A stretch of DNA of 34,059 nucleotides, from contig NZ_JAJAEL010000049.1 of assembly GCF_020447205.1 (NCBI RefSeq), positions 19,562 through 53,620 of the forward strand, read 5' to 3'. Origin of the DNA: Thalassolituus alkanivorans. GTDB taxonomy: Bacteria; Pseudomonadota; Gammaproteobacteria; Pseudomonadales; Oceanobacteraceae. Positions 10,028 through 18,296 of this stretch are shown piece by piece (the first letter of the stretch is position 1; every line of letters starts with the position of its first letter). The position numbers were made by a program, and so were the translations under genes. Under the pieces are notes generated by a model that saw nothing but the letters and a program-made list of their open reading frames with translations, ran no database searches and had not been told where the DNA came from.

Positions 10028-10921
10028 AAACCCATCCTTGGCGCGGTCAGTAATCAGTCTGACCGCGTTATGGCTGATGCGGCGTTCGGCCGAGATGGCA
10101 TAGAATTCCTGCACCAGATCATTCACTTCCCCGACGCATTCCACCTGATACTTGCGGCAGATTTCGTCGCGGATAACGGCTGGTGCAAAGAAAAATCCAT
10201 GGCCTTCATTACCGAAGGCTTCCAGCAGGGCGGAGTCATCAAACTCGCCGGCAATCTGCATGGGAATGCTCAGGCGGTCGAGCCAGCTCAGCAGCTCGGT
10301 ACGCAGACCAGAAGCGGTATCGGTCGGCAGCAGCAGTGGGGCATCGCGCAGGCATTCAGGAAACTCCCCCAAATAGCGTTCACGCAGTGCCGGAGCGGCA
10401 AAGCAAGCCAGCGTACTGCGCCCAAGCAGGTGGTTAAAGCAGCGGATATTCATCCCGGAAGGAATCGGGCTGTCGGCCAGCACCAGATCCAGACGGTGCA
10501 CGGCCAGCTCACCCAGCAGAGTAGGCATCTGTTCTTCGTGGCAGACGATGCGCATGCGCCCGGATAAACTCAGCGCCGGTACCAGTAAGCGGTGGGCGAT
10601 GGACTTGGGCAGCGCATCCACAATACCCACGCGAAATTCCAGTGGTCGTTCGGTCGCTCCCTGGTGCATCACTTCCTGCAATTCATCACCGAGGCGGAAC
10701 ATCTCGCGGGTGTAATCCAGCGCCACCCGTCCGGCGTCGGTCAGCTCCAGTCCACGCCCAGCCTTGGCAAACAGGGCATTGCCGAGATCTTCTTCCAGCA
10801 GCCTTAGCTGACCGCTGATGGTTTGCGGTGTCACATTCAGCCGTTTGGCTGCGGCAAGAATACTGCCTTCTGCAGCCACCGTATGAAAGTAGAGCAGGTG
10901 TTTATAGTTAAGACGTTTCAT
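10016..10921 (-). CDS. nhaR: LysR-family transcriptional activator, NhaR type
   Basis: 301-aa LysR-type regulator. The N-terminal winged helix (MKRLNYKHLLYFHTVAAEGS...AAKRLNVTPQTISGQLRLLEEDLG) is the NhaR variant, with 'PQTISGQ' where most LysR proteins have 'QPALS'. LFAKAGRGLELTDAG follows, then the effector domain. NhaR of enterobacteria responds to Na+/high pH and activates the antiporter gene nhaA. No antiporter gene is in this window, so the target here is not known. It is transcribed divergently from the YccA-like gene, with 103 bp between starts, and may regulate it. Confidence 0.88.
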   Translation of the reverse strand: MKRLNYKHLLYFHTVAAEGSILAAAKRLNVTPQTISGQLRLLEEDLGNALFAKAGRGLELTDAGRVALDYTREMFRLGDELQEVMHQGATERPLEFRVGIVDALPKSIAHRLLVPALSLSGRMRIVCHEEQMPTLLGELAVHRLDLVLADSPIPSGMNIRCFNHLLGRSTLACFAAPALRERYLGEFPECLRDAPLLLPTDTASGLRTELLSWLDRLSIPMQIAGEFDDSALLEAFGNEGHGFFFAPAVIRDEICRKYQVECVGEVNDLVQEFYAISAERRISHNAVRLITDRAKDGFLTS

Positions 10922-10988
10922 AAAATGTTCGTAAAAATCGATGTATTAGTGCAAGATAATTCGAATATTATTTTGTATTCGCGCTGCC

Positions 10989-11018
10989 TACAATGGCGCA
11001 ATCTCTTACAAACAGGAG
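10989..11018 (+). promoter_or_regulatory. -10 hexamer and ribosome site of the YccA-like gene
   Basis: In the nhaR/yccA-like divergent gap, TACAAT at 10989-10994 is a good -10 with no clear -35 at the right distance. This fits activator dependence, with the AT-rich ATTCGAAT palindrome (10959-10966) upstream. AGGAG (11014-11018) lies six bases before the ATG at 11025 and decides that start over the in-frame TTG at 11019. Confidence 0.45.
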
Positions 11019-11024
11019 TTGGCA

Positions 11025-11741
11025 ATGAATCGTCCCGATTATCTGAACATGAAGTCTGCATCCGCTGAGCCGGTGGTTGTACCGGCTGAACAGAATCAGG
11101 CGTATGAAACGCAGGCCGTGGATGGCCGTAAAGTACTGCGTAACACTTATATGCTGCTGTCCATGACACTGATCTTCAGTGCCGGTGTGGCTGGCATGTC
11201 GATGGCTTTTAACTGGCCACATCCGGGTATCATCCTGACGCTGGTGGGCTACTTTGGTCTGTTGTTTCTGGTTGAGAAAACCAAGAACAGCGCGATGGGC
11301 ATTGTTTCAGTATTCGCATTGACCGGTTTTATGGGCCTGACTCTGGGACCAATCGTCTCTATGTACGCCAAACTGCCGGGCGGCACCGATATGATCGCCA
11401 TGGCACTGGGTACTACCGGCCTGATCTTCCTGACTATGTCTGGCTGGGTGCTGAGCACCGGTAAAGACCTGAGCGGTATGGGCAAAACCCTGATGGTGGG
11501 TATTCTGGTCGCCTTCGCTCTGTCTATTGGTAACCTGTTCCTGGGTCTGCCAATGATCTCTCTGGCGGTATCAGCCATGTTTATCATGCTGATGAGCGGC
11601 CTGATTGCTTACCAGACCAGTGCCATTATTCACGGTGGTGAGACGAACTACATCTCCGCAACCGTTACCCTGTACGTTGCCATCTACAACCTGTTCCTGA
11701 GTCTGCTGCAGATTCTGGGTGTGATGGGCTCCGACGACTAA
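11025..11741 (+). CDS. Bax inhibitor-1/YccA family integral membrane protein
   Basis: 238-aa protein of the BI-1/TMBIM family. A soluble N-terminal tail of about 35 residues is followed by seven hydrophobic segments, starting with RKVLRNTYMLLSMTLIFSAGVAGM, the usual BI-1 entry to the first span. FALTGFMGLTLGPIVSMYAKLPGG and the end ISATVTLYVAIYNLFLSLLQILG are characteristic. E. coli YccA binds and modulates the FtsH protease; pH-dependent calcium leak is known for other members. Function in this organism is not established. The gene is monocistronic, with its own terminator. Confidence 0.92.
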   Translation: MNRPDYLNMKSASAEPVVVPAEQNQAYETQAVDGRKVLRNTYMLLSMTLIFSAGVAGMSMAFNWPHPGIILTLVGYFGLLFLVEKTKNSAMGIVSVFALTGFMGLTLGPIVSMYAKLPGGTDMIAMALGTTGLIFLTMSGWVLSTGKDLSGMGKTLMVGILVAFALSIGNLFLGLPMISLAVSAMFIMLMSGLIAYQTSAIIHGGETNYISATVTLYVAIYNLFLSLLQILGVMGSDD

Positions 11742-11766
11742 CGATTTCTCTGTGCTCGAGAAGCTC

Positions 11767-11799
11767 GCCGCAGCACCTTTGGTCTGCGGCTTTTTTTTT
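11767..11799 (+). terminator. rho-independent terminator of the YccA-like gene
   Basis: The stem GCCGCAG/CTGCGGC (11767-11773 and 11784-11790) is followed by nine Ts. Confidence 0.95.
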
Positions 11800-11861
11800 G
11801 TCTGTTATCCGGCGACCTGGTGGTTGATACGTCTACACTTCCCTGATATCCGGAGAGGTTT

Positions 11862-12176
11862 ATGCGCGTTTATTGGGTCACTTTTTTCAGATGGTTATTG
11901 GCAATTCTGACGGCAGGGCTATTGTTTCTGGCGCCAGTGACGTATGCCGAATGCCTTGACCGCGACGCCAAAGCGGCCAGCGACGATAAAGCCAAAAGCT
12001 ACTTCAAAACGGCCGAAATTTTTCATCCGGCCCGGGTGCTGAAAGTGCACCATCCCAGCCGCCAGAAAGAGGTGGCCAGCTACGTAAAAACCGGTAAAAA
12101 ATACTACAGCATCTTCACTCTGGTGAATGAAGATTGTCAGGCGCATTTTATCAAGCGCACCCGTCAGGGCGATTAA
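11862..12176 (+). CDS. small secreted protein of unknown function
   Basis: 104-aa product behind a good ribosome site (GGAGAGG). Residues 1-28 are a signal peptide (basic MRVYWVTFFRW, hydrophobic LLAILTAGLLFLAPV, cleavage after TYA). The mature protein of about 75 residues is rich in Lys and His, with two cysteines (ECLDRD and NEDCQ) that could form one disulfide. SYVKTGKKYYSIFTLVNEDC looks like a short beta-sheet. I recognise no family. It has no operon partner: the next start is 100 bp on. Confidence 0.7.
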   Translation: MRVYWVTFFRWLLAILTAGLLFLAPVTYAECLDRDAKAASDDKAKSYFKTAEIFHPARVLKVHHPSRQKEVASYVKTGKKYYSIFTLVNEDCQAHFIKRTRQGD

Positions 12177-12276
12177 CGGCGTTAGCCTGCAAGCATTGTT
12201 TCCATTTCTGGTCGTTGACCAGCTGCGTTTATTCCTTCAGCCTGTGATCTGTAAAAACCTACTGCGGAGATCAGGT

Positions 12277-12816
12277 ATGAGCATTTATGATATTCAGGTT
12301 AAAAACATTCAGGGCGAGACTCAGGCGCTGAACGATTACCGCGGCAAAGTGCTGCTGCTGGTGAACGTAGCGTCCAAATGCGGTCTGACGCCGCAATATG
12401 AGGGGCTTGAAGCTCTGTACAAGGCTGAAGCGGCTAATGGGCTGGAAGTTTTAGGTTTTCCCTGCAACCAGTTTCTCGGACAGGAACCGGGCAGTGAAGA
12501 TGAAATTCAGCAGTTCTGCAGCCTTACCTATGACGTTACCTTTCCGATGTTCGCTAAGCTTGAGGTAAATGGCCCGGGGCGCCATCCGCTGTACCAGCAA
12601 TTAATTGCAGCCCAGCCAAAAGCCGTTGCCGGTGGTGCGCTGAAAGAAAAGCTGGCTGCCAAAGATCTGCTGCCAGCCAATGACAGCGACATTATGTGGA
12701 ATTTTGAAAAATTCCTGATCGGTAAAGACGGTACGGTTCTGGCCCGTTTTGCTCCTGATCTGCAGGTCACCGATACGGTGGTGGCAGATGCAATCCAGCG
12801 TGCACTGCAAGCCTGA
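12277..12816 (+). CDS. glutathione peroxidase (BtuE/GPx family)
   Basis: Thiol peroxidase of the GPx fold that reduces H2O2 and organic hydroperoxides; bacterial members often prefer thioredoxin to glutathione. The 179-aa product starts at the ATG at 12277 (GGAG upstream at 12266-12269). The catalytic triad is visible: Cys in VNVASKCGLTPQY, Gln in FPCNQFLGQEPGS, and Trp in IMWNFEKFLI. The peroxidatic residue is Cys, not selenocysteine. A second Cys lies in FPCNQ and a third in QQFCSLTYDVTFPMF, typical of the atypical 2-Cys subgroup. The following gene starts 13 bp downstream, so the two are probably co-transcribed. Confidence 0.93.
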   Translation: MSIYDIQVKNIQGETQALNDYRGKVLLLVNVASKCGLTPQYEGLEALYKAEAANGLEVLGFPCNQFLGQEPGSEDEIQQFCSLTYDVTFPMFAKLEVNGPGRHPLYQQLIAAQPKAVAGGALKEKLAAKDLLPANDSDIMWNFEKFLIGKDGTVLARFAPDLQVTDTVVADAIQRALQA

Positions 12817-12829
12817 TAAGGAGATTGTT

Positions 12830-13225
12830 ATGCTGACAGGCAGCTGTTTGTGTAATGGAATTCAGTATCAGATCGATGGCGAACTGGGTCAGGCCATGGT
12901 TTGTCATTGTGGCAAGTGCCGTAAATCCAATGGCAGCGCCTTTGCGGTTAATGCGGCGATTAAGGTCGATGAATTCCGCCTGCTGAAAGGGCAGGAACTG
13001 GTGGGGGAGTTTGAATCCACGCCGGGGGTCTTCCGCACCTTCTGTAAAAACTGTGGCTCGCCGCTGTACAGCCGGCGACCATCCATGCCGGATATTTACC
13101 GGCTGCGTATCGGCACGCTCGACACCGATGTGCAGGTAAAACCCGTGGCCCATATTTATATGGGCTCAAAAGCCTCCTGGGATCAGCCGCACGACGATAT
13201 TCCTCAGTACGACGAGCGTCCCTGA
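12830..13225 (+). CDS. GFA-domain (glutathione-dependent formaldehyde-activating-like) protein
   Basis: 131-aa zinc protein of the Gfa/CENP-V superfamily. Zinc ligands are visible as GSCLCNGIQY, VCHCGKCRKSNGSAF and FCKNCGSPLY, in the family order CxC, CxxC, CxxC. Gfa was named for accelerating S-hydroxymethylglutathione formation, but many members have no proven activity. The start at 12830 is set by AAGGAG seven bases upstream. It sits 13 bp behind the peroxidase gene, suggesting a small stress or detoxification operon. Confidence 0.9.
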   Translation: MLTGSCLCNGIQYQIDGELGQAMVCHCGKCRKSNGSAFAVNAAIKVDEFRLLKGQELVGEFESTPGVFRTFCKNCGSPLYSRRPSMPDIYRLRIGTLDTDVQVKPVAHIYMGSKASWDQPHDDIPQYDERP

Positions 13226-13242
13226 TCAGATCTGAGAGGTAT

Positions 13243-13284
13243 AAAAAATCCTGCGCTGGATATTAGTCCGGTGCAGGATTTTTT
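13243..13284. terminator. bidirectional terminator
   Basis: A perfect 12-bp arm pair AAAAAATCCTGC/GCAGGATTTTTT (13243-13254 and 13273-13284), with further pairing inside the loop, stands between the GFA gene and the convergent OYE gene. T-runs are present on both strands. Confidence 0.95.
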
Positions 13285-13288
13285 ATTT

Positions 13289-14365
13289 TCAGGCCGTCAT
13301 AAATGGATAATCGGTATAACCTTCAGCACCCTGGGTATAGAAGGTATTCTGATCCGGTGTGTTCAGCTCTGCTCCGGCCTGAACCCGTGCAGGCAAGTCC
13401 GGGTTGGCGAGAAAACCGGTGCCAAAGGCAACAGAATCGGCTTTTTCGGCAGCAAGAATCGCCGCCGCTTCATCGGCGTTATAACCCATGTTCAGCATCA
13501 GATGGCCCTGATAATGTTCACGCGCAATACTCACCACATCCGCCTGCTGCACGCCAAAGAAATCGGCACGCATTAAATGCAGATAAGCCAGATTAAAACG
13601 GTTCAGGTGTTTGGCCAGATACTCGGTCCAGGCCAGCGGATCACTGTCGCGCATATCGTTAAAACTGTTCAGTGGCGATAAGCGCAGACCCACGCGGCCA
13701 CTGCCGATTTCAGCGGTAACGGCGTCGAGAATTTCGGTTAGAAAACGGGCACGGTTTTCCAGCGAACCGCCGTATTCATCGGTGCGCTGGTTTGAGCCAT
13801 CGCGCAGGAACTGGTCAATTAAATAACCATTGGCGCCGTGAATTTCCACACCATCAAAACCGGCGGCAATGGCATTGGCAGCGGCTTTGCGGAAGTCATC
13901 AACAATGGTGGCAATTTCTGTTTTGCTCAAAGCACGTGGCACGCTGTAAGGTTTTTTGCCTTCCGGTGTGTGCACTTCGTCATTAATGGCAATGGCGCTT
14001 GGGCCAACCGCTTCGGTGCCGTTATTCAGCAGCGGATGGGCCGCACGTCCGGCGTGCCAGATCTGCATAAAAATACGGCCACCGGCTTTATGCACGGCGT
14101 TGGTGGTCAGTTTCCAGCCTTCAACCTGCTCAGCAGAGTAAATACCCGGATCATTGCCAAAGGCAGACGTGCGGGGCGTTACCATCGTGCATTCAGTAAT
14201 TAACAGACCGGCACTGGCACGCTGAGCATAATATTCGGCCATCAGTTCATTGGGCTGGTGGCCAATGGCGCGGCAGCGGGTGAGTGGCGCCATCACGAAA
14301 CGGTTGGGCAGGGAAATATCGCCTGTGGTTGTGGCGTTGAACAGAATCTGGGTATCGGTGGACAT
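13289..14365 (-). CDS. alkene reductase, Old Yellow Enzyme family (NemA-like)
   Basis: FMN- and NAD(P)H-dependent reductase of activated C=C bonds, nitrate esters or N-ethylmaleimide. The 358-aa product is a TIM barrel. LPNRFVMAPLTRCRA binds FMN. FMQIWHAGRAAHP is followed by the substrate-binding pair in FDGVEIHGANGYLIDQFLRDGSNQRTDEYGGS (the classic HxxN pair and the YGGS signature). The C-terminal FGTGFLANPDLPARVQAG binds the FMN phosphate. A GGAG ribosome site precedes ATG 14365. The gene is transcribed away from the D-2-hydroxyacid dehydrogenase gene and has a near-perfect palindrome in front of it. Confidence 0.94.
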   Translation of the reverse strand: MSTDTQILFNATTTGDISLPNRFVMAPLTRCRAIGHQPNELMAEYYAQRASAGLLITECTMVTPRTSAFGNDPGIYSAEQVEGWKLTTNAVHKAGGRIFMQIWHAGRAAHPLLNNGTEAVGPSAIAINDEVHTPEGKKPYSVPRALSKTEIATIVDDFRKAAANAIAAGFDGVEIHGANGYLIDQFLRDGSNQRTDEYGGSLENRARFLTEILDAVTAEIGSGRVGLRLSPLNSFNDMRDSDPLAWTEYLAKHLNRFNLAYLHLMRADFFGVQQADVVSIAREHYQGHLMLNMGYNADEAAAILAAEKADSVAFGTGFLANPDLPARVQAGAELNTPDQNTFYTQGAEGYTDYPFMTA

Positions 14366-14380
14366 ACATTCTCCGGGATG

Positions 14381-14399
14381 AATGAGTAATTTACTTATT
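14381..14399. promoter_or_regulatory. operator-like palindrome upstream of the OYE gene
   Basis: AATGAGTAATTTACTTATT is a 19-bp odd-centred palindrome with one mismatched pair, 15 bp upstream of the OYE start. TATAGT-like sequence lies just upstream on the minus strand (about 14405-14415). OYE genes are commonly controlled by TetR- or MarR-type electrophile sensors; no such regulator adjoins this gene. Confidence 0.45.
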
Positions 14400-14537
14400 G
14401 CGATAACTATATAGGGCCGCAGTGTCGGATTTCACCCGCCGCCACAGCAACAGACTGTTGTATTGAGCGTTATAGTCACTAACAATGGGCCGAATTCAGC
14501 AGGCCTGATCCACACATCCTGAACTGGGACGCCGAAC

Positions 14538-15461
14538 ATGATGAAAGCCGTATTACTGGATGCCGACACGCTCGGCTCTGGCGTTGATTTAAGCCCGATC
14601 CGGGCGCTGGTGAGCGAACTTCGGGTATTTACCCGTACCAGCCCGGAACAGTTGGAAGAGCATCTGGCTGATGCCGAACTGATTCTTACCAACAAGGTGC
14701 AGATACCTGGCTGGGCTATGCAGGGCCGTAAGGGCATTCTGGTGCTGGCCACCGGCACCAACAATATCGATATGGACGCTGCCCGGGCGCAGGGTGTACC
14801 GGTGCGCAACGTCAGCAATTACGGCACGCACTCGGTGGCACAGCACACCCTGATGCTGATGCTGGCACTGGCGGCGCGCTTGCCGCGTTATCAGCACGAC
14901 ATCCGTGGTGGTGCCTGGCAGCAAAGCCCGTTCTTCTGTTTGCTGAATCACAATACGACTGAGCTGGCGGGTAAAACCCTGGTGATTGTTGGTCAGGGCA
15001 CGCTGGGCAGTGCCGTGGCTAAACTGGCTGAAGCCTTTGGCATGACGGTGATGTTCTGCGCCCGTCCGGGAGCAGAAGATGACAGCCGCCTACCTTTTGA
15101 GCTGGCGATTGAGCAGGCTGATGTGCTCAGTTTTCATTGTCCGCTGAATGAACACACCCGGCACCTGCTCAACCGCGACAATATCGACCGCCTGAAGCGC
15201 GGCTGTCTGGTGGTGAACTGTGCCCGCGGTGGCATCATCGACGAAATGGCCGCACTCTGGGCGTTACAGTCTGGGCATCTGGGTGGGCTGGCTGTGGATG
15301 TATTACCGGTAGAACCACCAGACGAAGGACACCCGCTGCTGTCCGCGCTTAAGCAGGGCAATCTTAATCTGATTGTTACTCCGCATAACGCCTGGATCAG
15401 TCCGCAGGCACGGCAGAATATTATTAATCTGACTGCCGACAATATCCGTATGCTGGCGTAA
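14538..15461 (+). CDS. D-2-hydroxyacid dehydrogenase (NAD-dependent, HprA/GhrB-like)
   Basis: 307-aa two-domain NAD(P)H-dependent reductase of 2-oxoacids, closest in look to glycerate/hydroxypyruvate reductases. The substrate domain contains LATGTNNIDMDAARAQGVPV. The dinucleotide fold is VIVGQGTLGSAVAKLAEAFG (GxGxxG). The catalytic residues are Arg in VVNCARGGIIDE, Glu in VLPVEPP and His in VTPHNAWIS. ATG 14538 or 14541 could start translation; no strong ribosome site separates them. The natural substrate cannot be deduced. Confidence 0.9.
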   Translation: MMKAVLLDADTLGSGVDLSPIRALVSELRVFTRTSPEQLEEHLADAELILTNKVQIPGWAMQGRKGILVLATGTNNIDMDAARAQGVPVRNVSNYGTHSVAQHTLMLMLALAARLPRYQHDIRGGAWQQSPFFCLLNHNTTELAGKTLVIVGQGTLGSAVAKLAEAFGMTVMFCARPGAEDDSRLPFELAIEQADVLSFHCPLNEHTRHLLNRDNIDRLKRGCLVVNCARGGIIDEMAALWALQSGHLGGLAVDVLPVEPPDEGHPLLSALKQGNLNLIVTPHNAWISPQARQNIINLTADNIRMLA

Positions 15462-15569
15462 ATTTTCACGCTCTTTATTAATAAAAATAACAGTCTTCCC
15501 TGGCTGTTTTGCCTGATTCTTATTATCGCCAGAGTAACAGTGCCGGCGGTTGTTTTACGTTAAAGAAAA

Positions 15570-15586
15570 GCCCGGACAATCCGGGC
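15570..15586. repeat. short GC-rich hairpin in intergenic gap
   Basis: GCCCGGA/TCCGGGC with a 3-nt loop. An A-rich run (AAAGAAAA) precedes it on the plus strand, so on the minus strand it would look like a terminator, yet no minus-strand gene ends here. It could end transcription of the dehydrogenase gene only weakly. Confidence 0.35.
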
Positions 15587-15679
15587 CAGTTATTTGCACC
15601 TTTAACCATGCTGAACCAGTTTTGATAAGTCCGGTGAATTCCGGGCCTGGAATAATCAAAACAATAAAAAGGATTCTGC

Positions 15680-16816
15680 ATGCGCAACGTTGCTCTTACC
15701 CGCACTCCGTTTGTTGCCGGACGCTATCTGCGTTCTTTCTTTGCAGTGAAACTGCTTTTTCCCGAACGGTCTTTACGCATAATCTGCGCATTGATAACCA
15801 TTTTTTTACTTACCGGTTGTATCGAAAAAGAAACCCTGATGCGAATACCGGATGCTGAAAATATTCTGTTTACCTCCACCGGAGATTTACTGGTCAGTGG
15901 TGGTAAAAATATTTATCAGATCCGGCGTTCAACGGATGCTCTTGGCAATACCAGTTACCAAAGGCGGGCACTGTATGAGGGGAGCGACTGTGCTTTTGCC
16001 GGTATTGCCGAGCATAACGGCTGGGTTTTTACGGTCTGTCAGGAGAACCGGCTGGAATGGCGCTGGTTCCGGCTGGTTCTGGTGCAGGATACACACCTGC
16101 TGGCAGCCAGCCTAAAGCAACGGCCTTTAATATTCCGCGCGCTGGATCGTAAAGGTACAACCGACCCGCTGGACAGTTTGTCCATTCCCAATGGTCTGGC
16201 ATTTGCTCCGGATGGAAACTTAATAATTGCCGATACCAATTATTTTGGTCGTTCAGCACTGGGCCGTATCAGTCTGGATTATTCGGCATCACCGCCAGCG
16301 ATTAAAAGCTTTGAAAAAAACTGGCTGGGAGATGCTTACGGCATACAATCGCCAAATGGTGTGCGGGTCAGCGGTAACACGCTGTATGTCTCTGATGGTA
16401 ATAAAGTACGCCGCTTTATATTTAATGCGCAGGGAGAAATACCCTTAACCCTGACGGATTACGCCGGCAACAGCATCAGCAATGCTGCGGCCGACAACGT
16501 ATTGTTCAGCGGTGCGACACTGATTGACGACATCATGCCGTACTGCGGTGGTATTGCCGTGGCGATGTACCTGCAGGGGCAGCTGGTGTATCAATCGGCG
16601 GCCGGGGACCGAATAGCAACAGCACCGCTGAGCTTTGAATCACCCAGCTCGCTGGCTATTGGTGCCGGAGAAGGCTTTAACGGTTACGATTTACTGGTAA
16701 CAGAGAAGGGCCTTATTTTTGATCAGCTTTCTGCTCTGGGGAACCGTCTGAGCCGCGTGCCGCTGGCAATGGATCTGGCCAATGCGGAAACCTGTCGTGC
16801 TATAACAGCGCCATGA
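15680..16816 (+). CDS. beta-propeller lipoprotein (SMP-30/NHL-like)
   Basis: 378-aa product with a type II signal: a hydrophobic run IICALITIFLL ends in the lipobox LTGC at about residue 47. The pre-sequence is unusually long; a GTG at codon 23 would give a normal-length signal, but AAGGA before ATG 15680 favours the longer form. The body has blade-like repeats, the clearest being PNGLAFAPDGNLIIADTNYFG and PNGVRVSGNTLYVSDGNKVRR, typical of six-bladed SMP-30/gluconolactonase-type propellers. Likely an envelope-bound protein; enzymatic activity is not predictable because the metal ligands cannot be placed with confidence. Confidence 0.75.
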   Translation: MRNVALTRTPFVAGRYLRSFFAVKLLFPERSLRIICALITIFLLTGCIEKETLMRIPDAENILFTSTGDLLVSGGKNIYQIRRSTDALGNTSYQRRALYEGSDCAFAGIAEHNGWVFTVCQENRLEWRWFRLVLVQDTHLLAASLKQRPLIFRALDRKGTTDPLDSLSIPNGLAFAPDGNLIIADTNYFGRSALGRISLDYSASPPAIKSFEKNWLGDAYGIQSPNGVRVSGNTLYVSDGNKVRRFIFNAQGEIPLTLTDYAGNSISNAAADNVLFSGATLIDDIMPYCGGIAVAMYLQGQLVYQSAAGDRIATAPLSFESPSSLAIGAGEGFNGYDLLVTEKGLIFDQLSALGNRLSRVPLAMDLANAETCRAITAP

Positions 16817-16911
16817 CAGCGCCTTAGATTTATCTTCAGCCATGCTCTGCAGCCTTCTGAAAATCACGTTATAGTGGCAGTAAGCCTGACGTGCCGACGT
16901 GTGGAGGTTGT

Positions 16912-17574
16912 ATGAGCAGATTGTGTATTTTCCCGATCCCGGGTTGCGTTACCTTTCCCGGTACTGTGTTCCCGCTGCACGTGTTTGAGCCGCGCTATCG
17001 CGCCATGATCCAGCATTGTCTCGACACAGGTATGCCGGTCGCTATCTGCCATACCGAAAAGATGATCAGTCCCGGCAAACCCACCGGGAATCTGAAAGAA
17101 GCACTGAACAGCAATCAGGCAACCTACCGGCCATATCCGGTTGTCAGTGCCGGACGCTGCGAGTTGGTAGAAACCAGCGATGACGGCCGCATGTATCTGA
17201 ATGTGCATCTTGAACAGCGTTATCGTCTGGGAGACGCGGTGCAGTTATTGCCCTATCAGATATACGAATGTGAGCCCTTTCCCGACCGCGAATTACCCGC
17301 CGCAGAAGCACAGCTGGATGACGCTGATAATGCCCTGTTAAAAGATAAAATCCTGCATCGCCTTTACGCGTTAGGGCAGGGTGATGATGATGTAAAACGC
17401 AGTATTGAATATTTAATGGAATCGGAAGAATGGAAGACAAAAAGTGCGCAGGCATTCAGTTTTGAACTGTTTGGTATGATCGCTTTCGATGCCGATATTC
17501 TGCAGGAGATACTGGAAATGGATTCGGCCAACGAGCGTCTGAACTACACATTAGCGCTGTTAAATGATGTATAA
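16912..17574 (+). CDS. LON peptidase substrate-binding (N-terminal) domain protein
   Basis: 220-aa free-standing PUA-like domain homologous to the N-terminal domain of Lon protease. The signature CIFPIPGCVTFPGTVFPLHVFEPRYRAMI fills residues 4-33; VSAGRCELVETSDDGRMYLNVHLEQRYRL follows. There is no AAA+ or serine-lysine protease part, as usual for this family. A role as substrate adaptor is an assumption. The start at 16912 is set by GGAGG seven bases upstream, rather than the in-frame GTG at 16891. Confidence 0.92.
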   Translation: MSRLCIFPIPGCVTFPGTVFPLHVFEPRYRAMIQHCLDTGMPVAICHTEKMISPGKPTGNLKEALNSNQATYRPYPVVSAGRCELVETSDDGRMYLNVHLEQRYRLGDAVQLLPYQIYECEPFPDRELPAAEAQLDDADNALLKDKILHRLYALGQGDDDVKRSIEYLMESEEWKTKSAQAFSFELFGMIAFDADILQEILEMDSANERLNYTLALLNDV

Positions 17575-17640
17575 CACTCACCTGACATTCTTTAGCCACA
17601 AACCGCCCGGGAAGGCTGTTACCAACTAAATGGAGTAAAC

Positions 17641-18189
17641 ATGCTGTCTGCTTTTATCCGCTCATTGCCATCAGGAACCTGCTATGCGCAATTGTGGAGC
17701 GACCGTATCCGTATAAGCTGCACGCAATCAACCAGGGTTTTTGACGACCAACCGTTATTGGCGATACGTACCGAAAACGGTAAAAGAATTGTGATGGCTG
17801 TCGGACGTAAAGCCGCACAGTTGTATCAGCAGGAGCAATTAAAAGAACAGCGCAACGAACAACAAAATGAAAAGCAAACGCAGGATATAACACTGATCAA
17901 CCCTCTGGATCATCCACGGTTGTTAATTGCCGATTTTTCTTATGCAGAACGGTTGCTGCGTTACGGCATTGTCAGCGTGTATGAAAAAAGTATTCTGCCA
18001 CGCTCGCCCGTGCTGATTATCCAGCCGATGGAAAAAACAGAAGGCGGTATCAGTGATATTGAGCGGCGCATGTACACCGAGCTTGGATTAAGTGCCGGAG
18101 CACGCAAAGTGTATGTGCATGATGGAGCGCCTTTGGCTCATCCGGTGAGGGCTGGCAGCAAAGAACTGGGCAATATCCTTCGGCGCTGA
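17641..18189 (+). CDS. half-length MreB-like (actin-fold) protein lacking the ATP loop
   Basis: 182-aa protein resembling only the N-terminal half (domain I) of MreB. DDQPLLAIRTENGKRIVMAVGRKA (residues 35-58) parallels the MreB 'P-VA-----VLAVG-EA' strand pair. LIADFSYAERLLRYGI (95-110), RSPVLIIQP (121-129), DIERRMYTELGLSAGARKVYVH (139-160) and APLAHPV parallel MreB's VIADF..TE.ML, RPRVLVCVP, ERRAIRE...GAGAREV and EPMAAAIGAG. The phosphate-1 loop DLGTANT is replaced by LPSGTCYAQLW and the whole second half is absent, so ATP binding and polymerisation are unlikely. A 20-residue Gln/Glu/Lys insert lies at 63-82. Cell-shape or scaffold role is inference. No pseudogene signs: the frame is intact, but no strong ribosome site precedes the ATG (TGGAGTAAAC gives GGAG). 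Confidence 0.7.
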   Translation: MLSAFIRSLPSGTCYAQLWSDRIRISCTQSTRVFDDQPLLAIRTENGKRIVMAVGRKAAQLYQQEQLKEQRNEQQNEKQTQDITLINPLDHPRLLIADFSYAERLLRYGIVSVYEKSILPRSPVLIIQPMEKTEGGISDIERRMYTELGLSAGARKVYVHDGAPLAHPVRAGSKELGNILRR

Positions 18190-18296
18190 ATTATTCAGAG
18201 GCGCTCTTGGCTTTATTTTTAGTTTTGTCATTTATCTGTCATATAATATTGGCAGCATCCGTTCCTCTGTGATTCTTACCCGGAAATGGATGTTCT

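Noticed and set aside
15523-15705. Minus-strand 60-codon frame near a terminator-like hairpin
   Set aside because: No ribosome site, overlaps the start of the lipoprotein gene, and the translation has no protein-like features.
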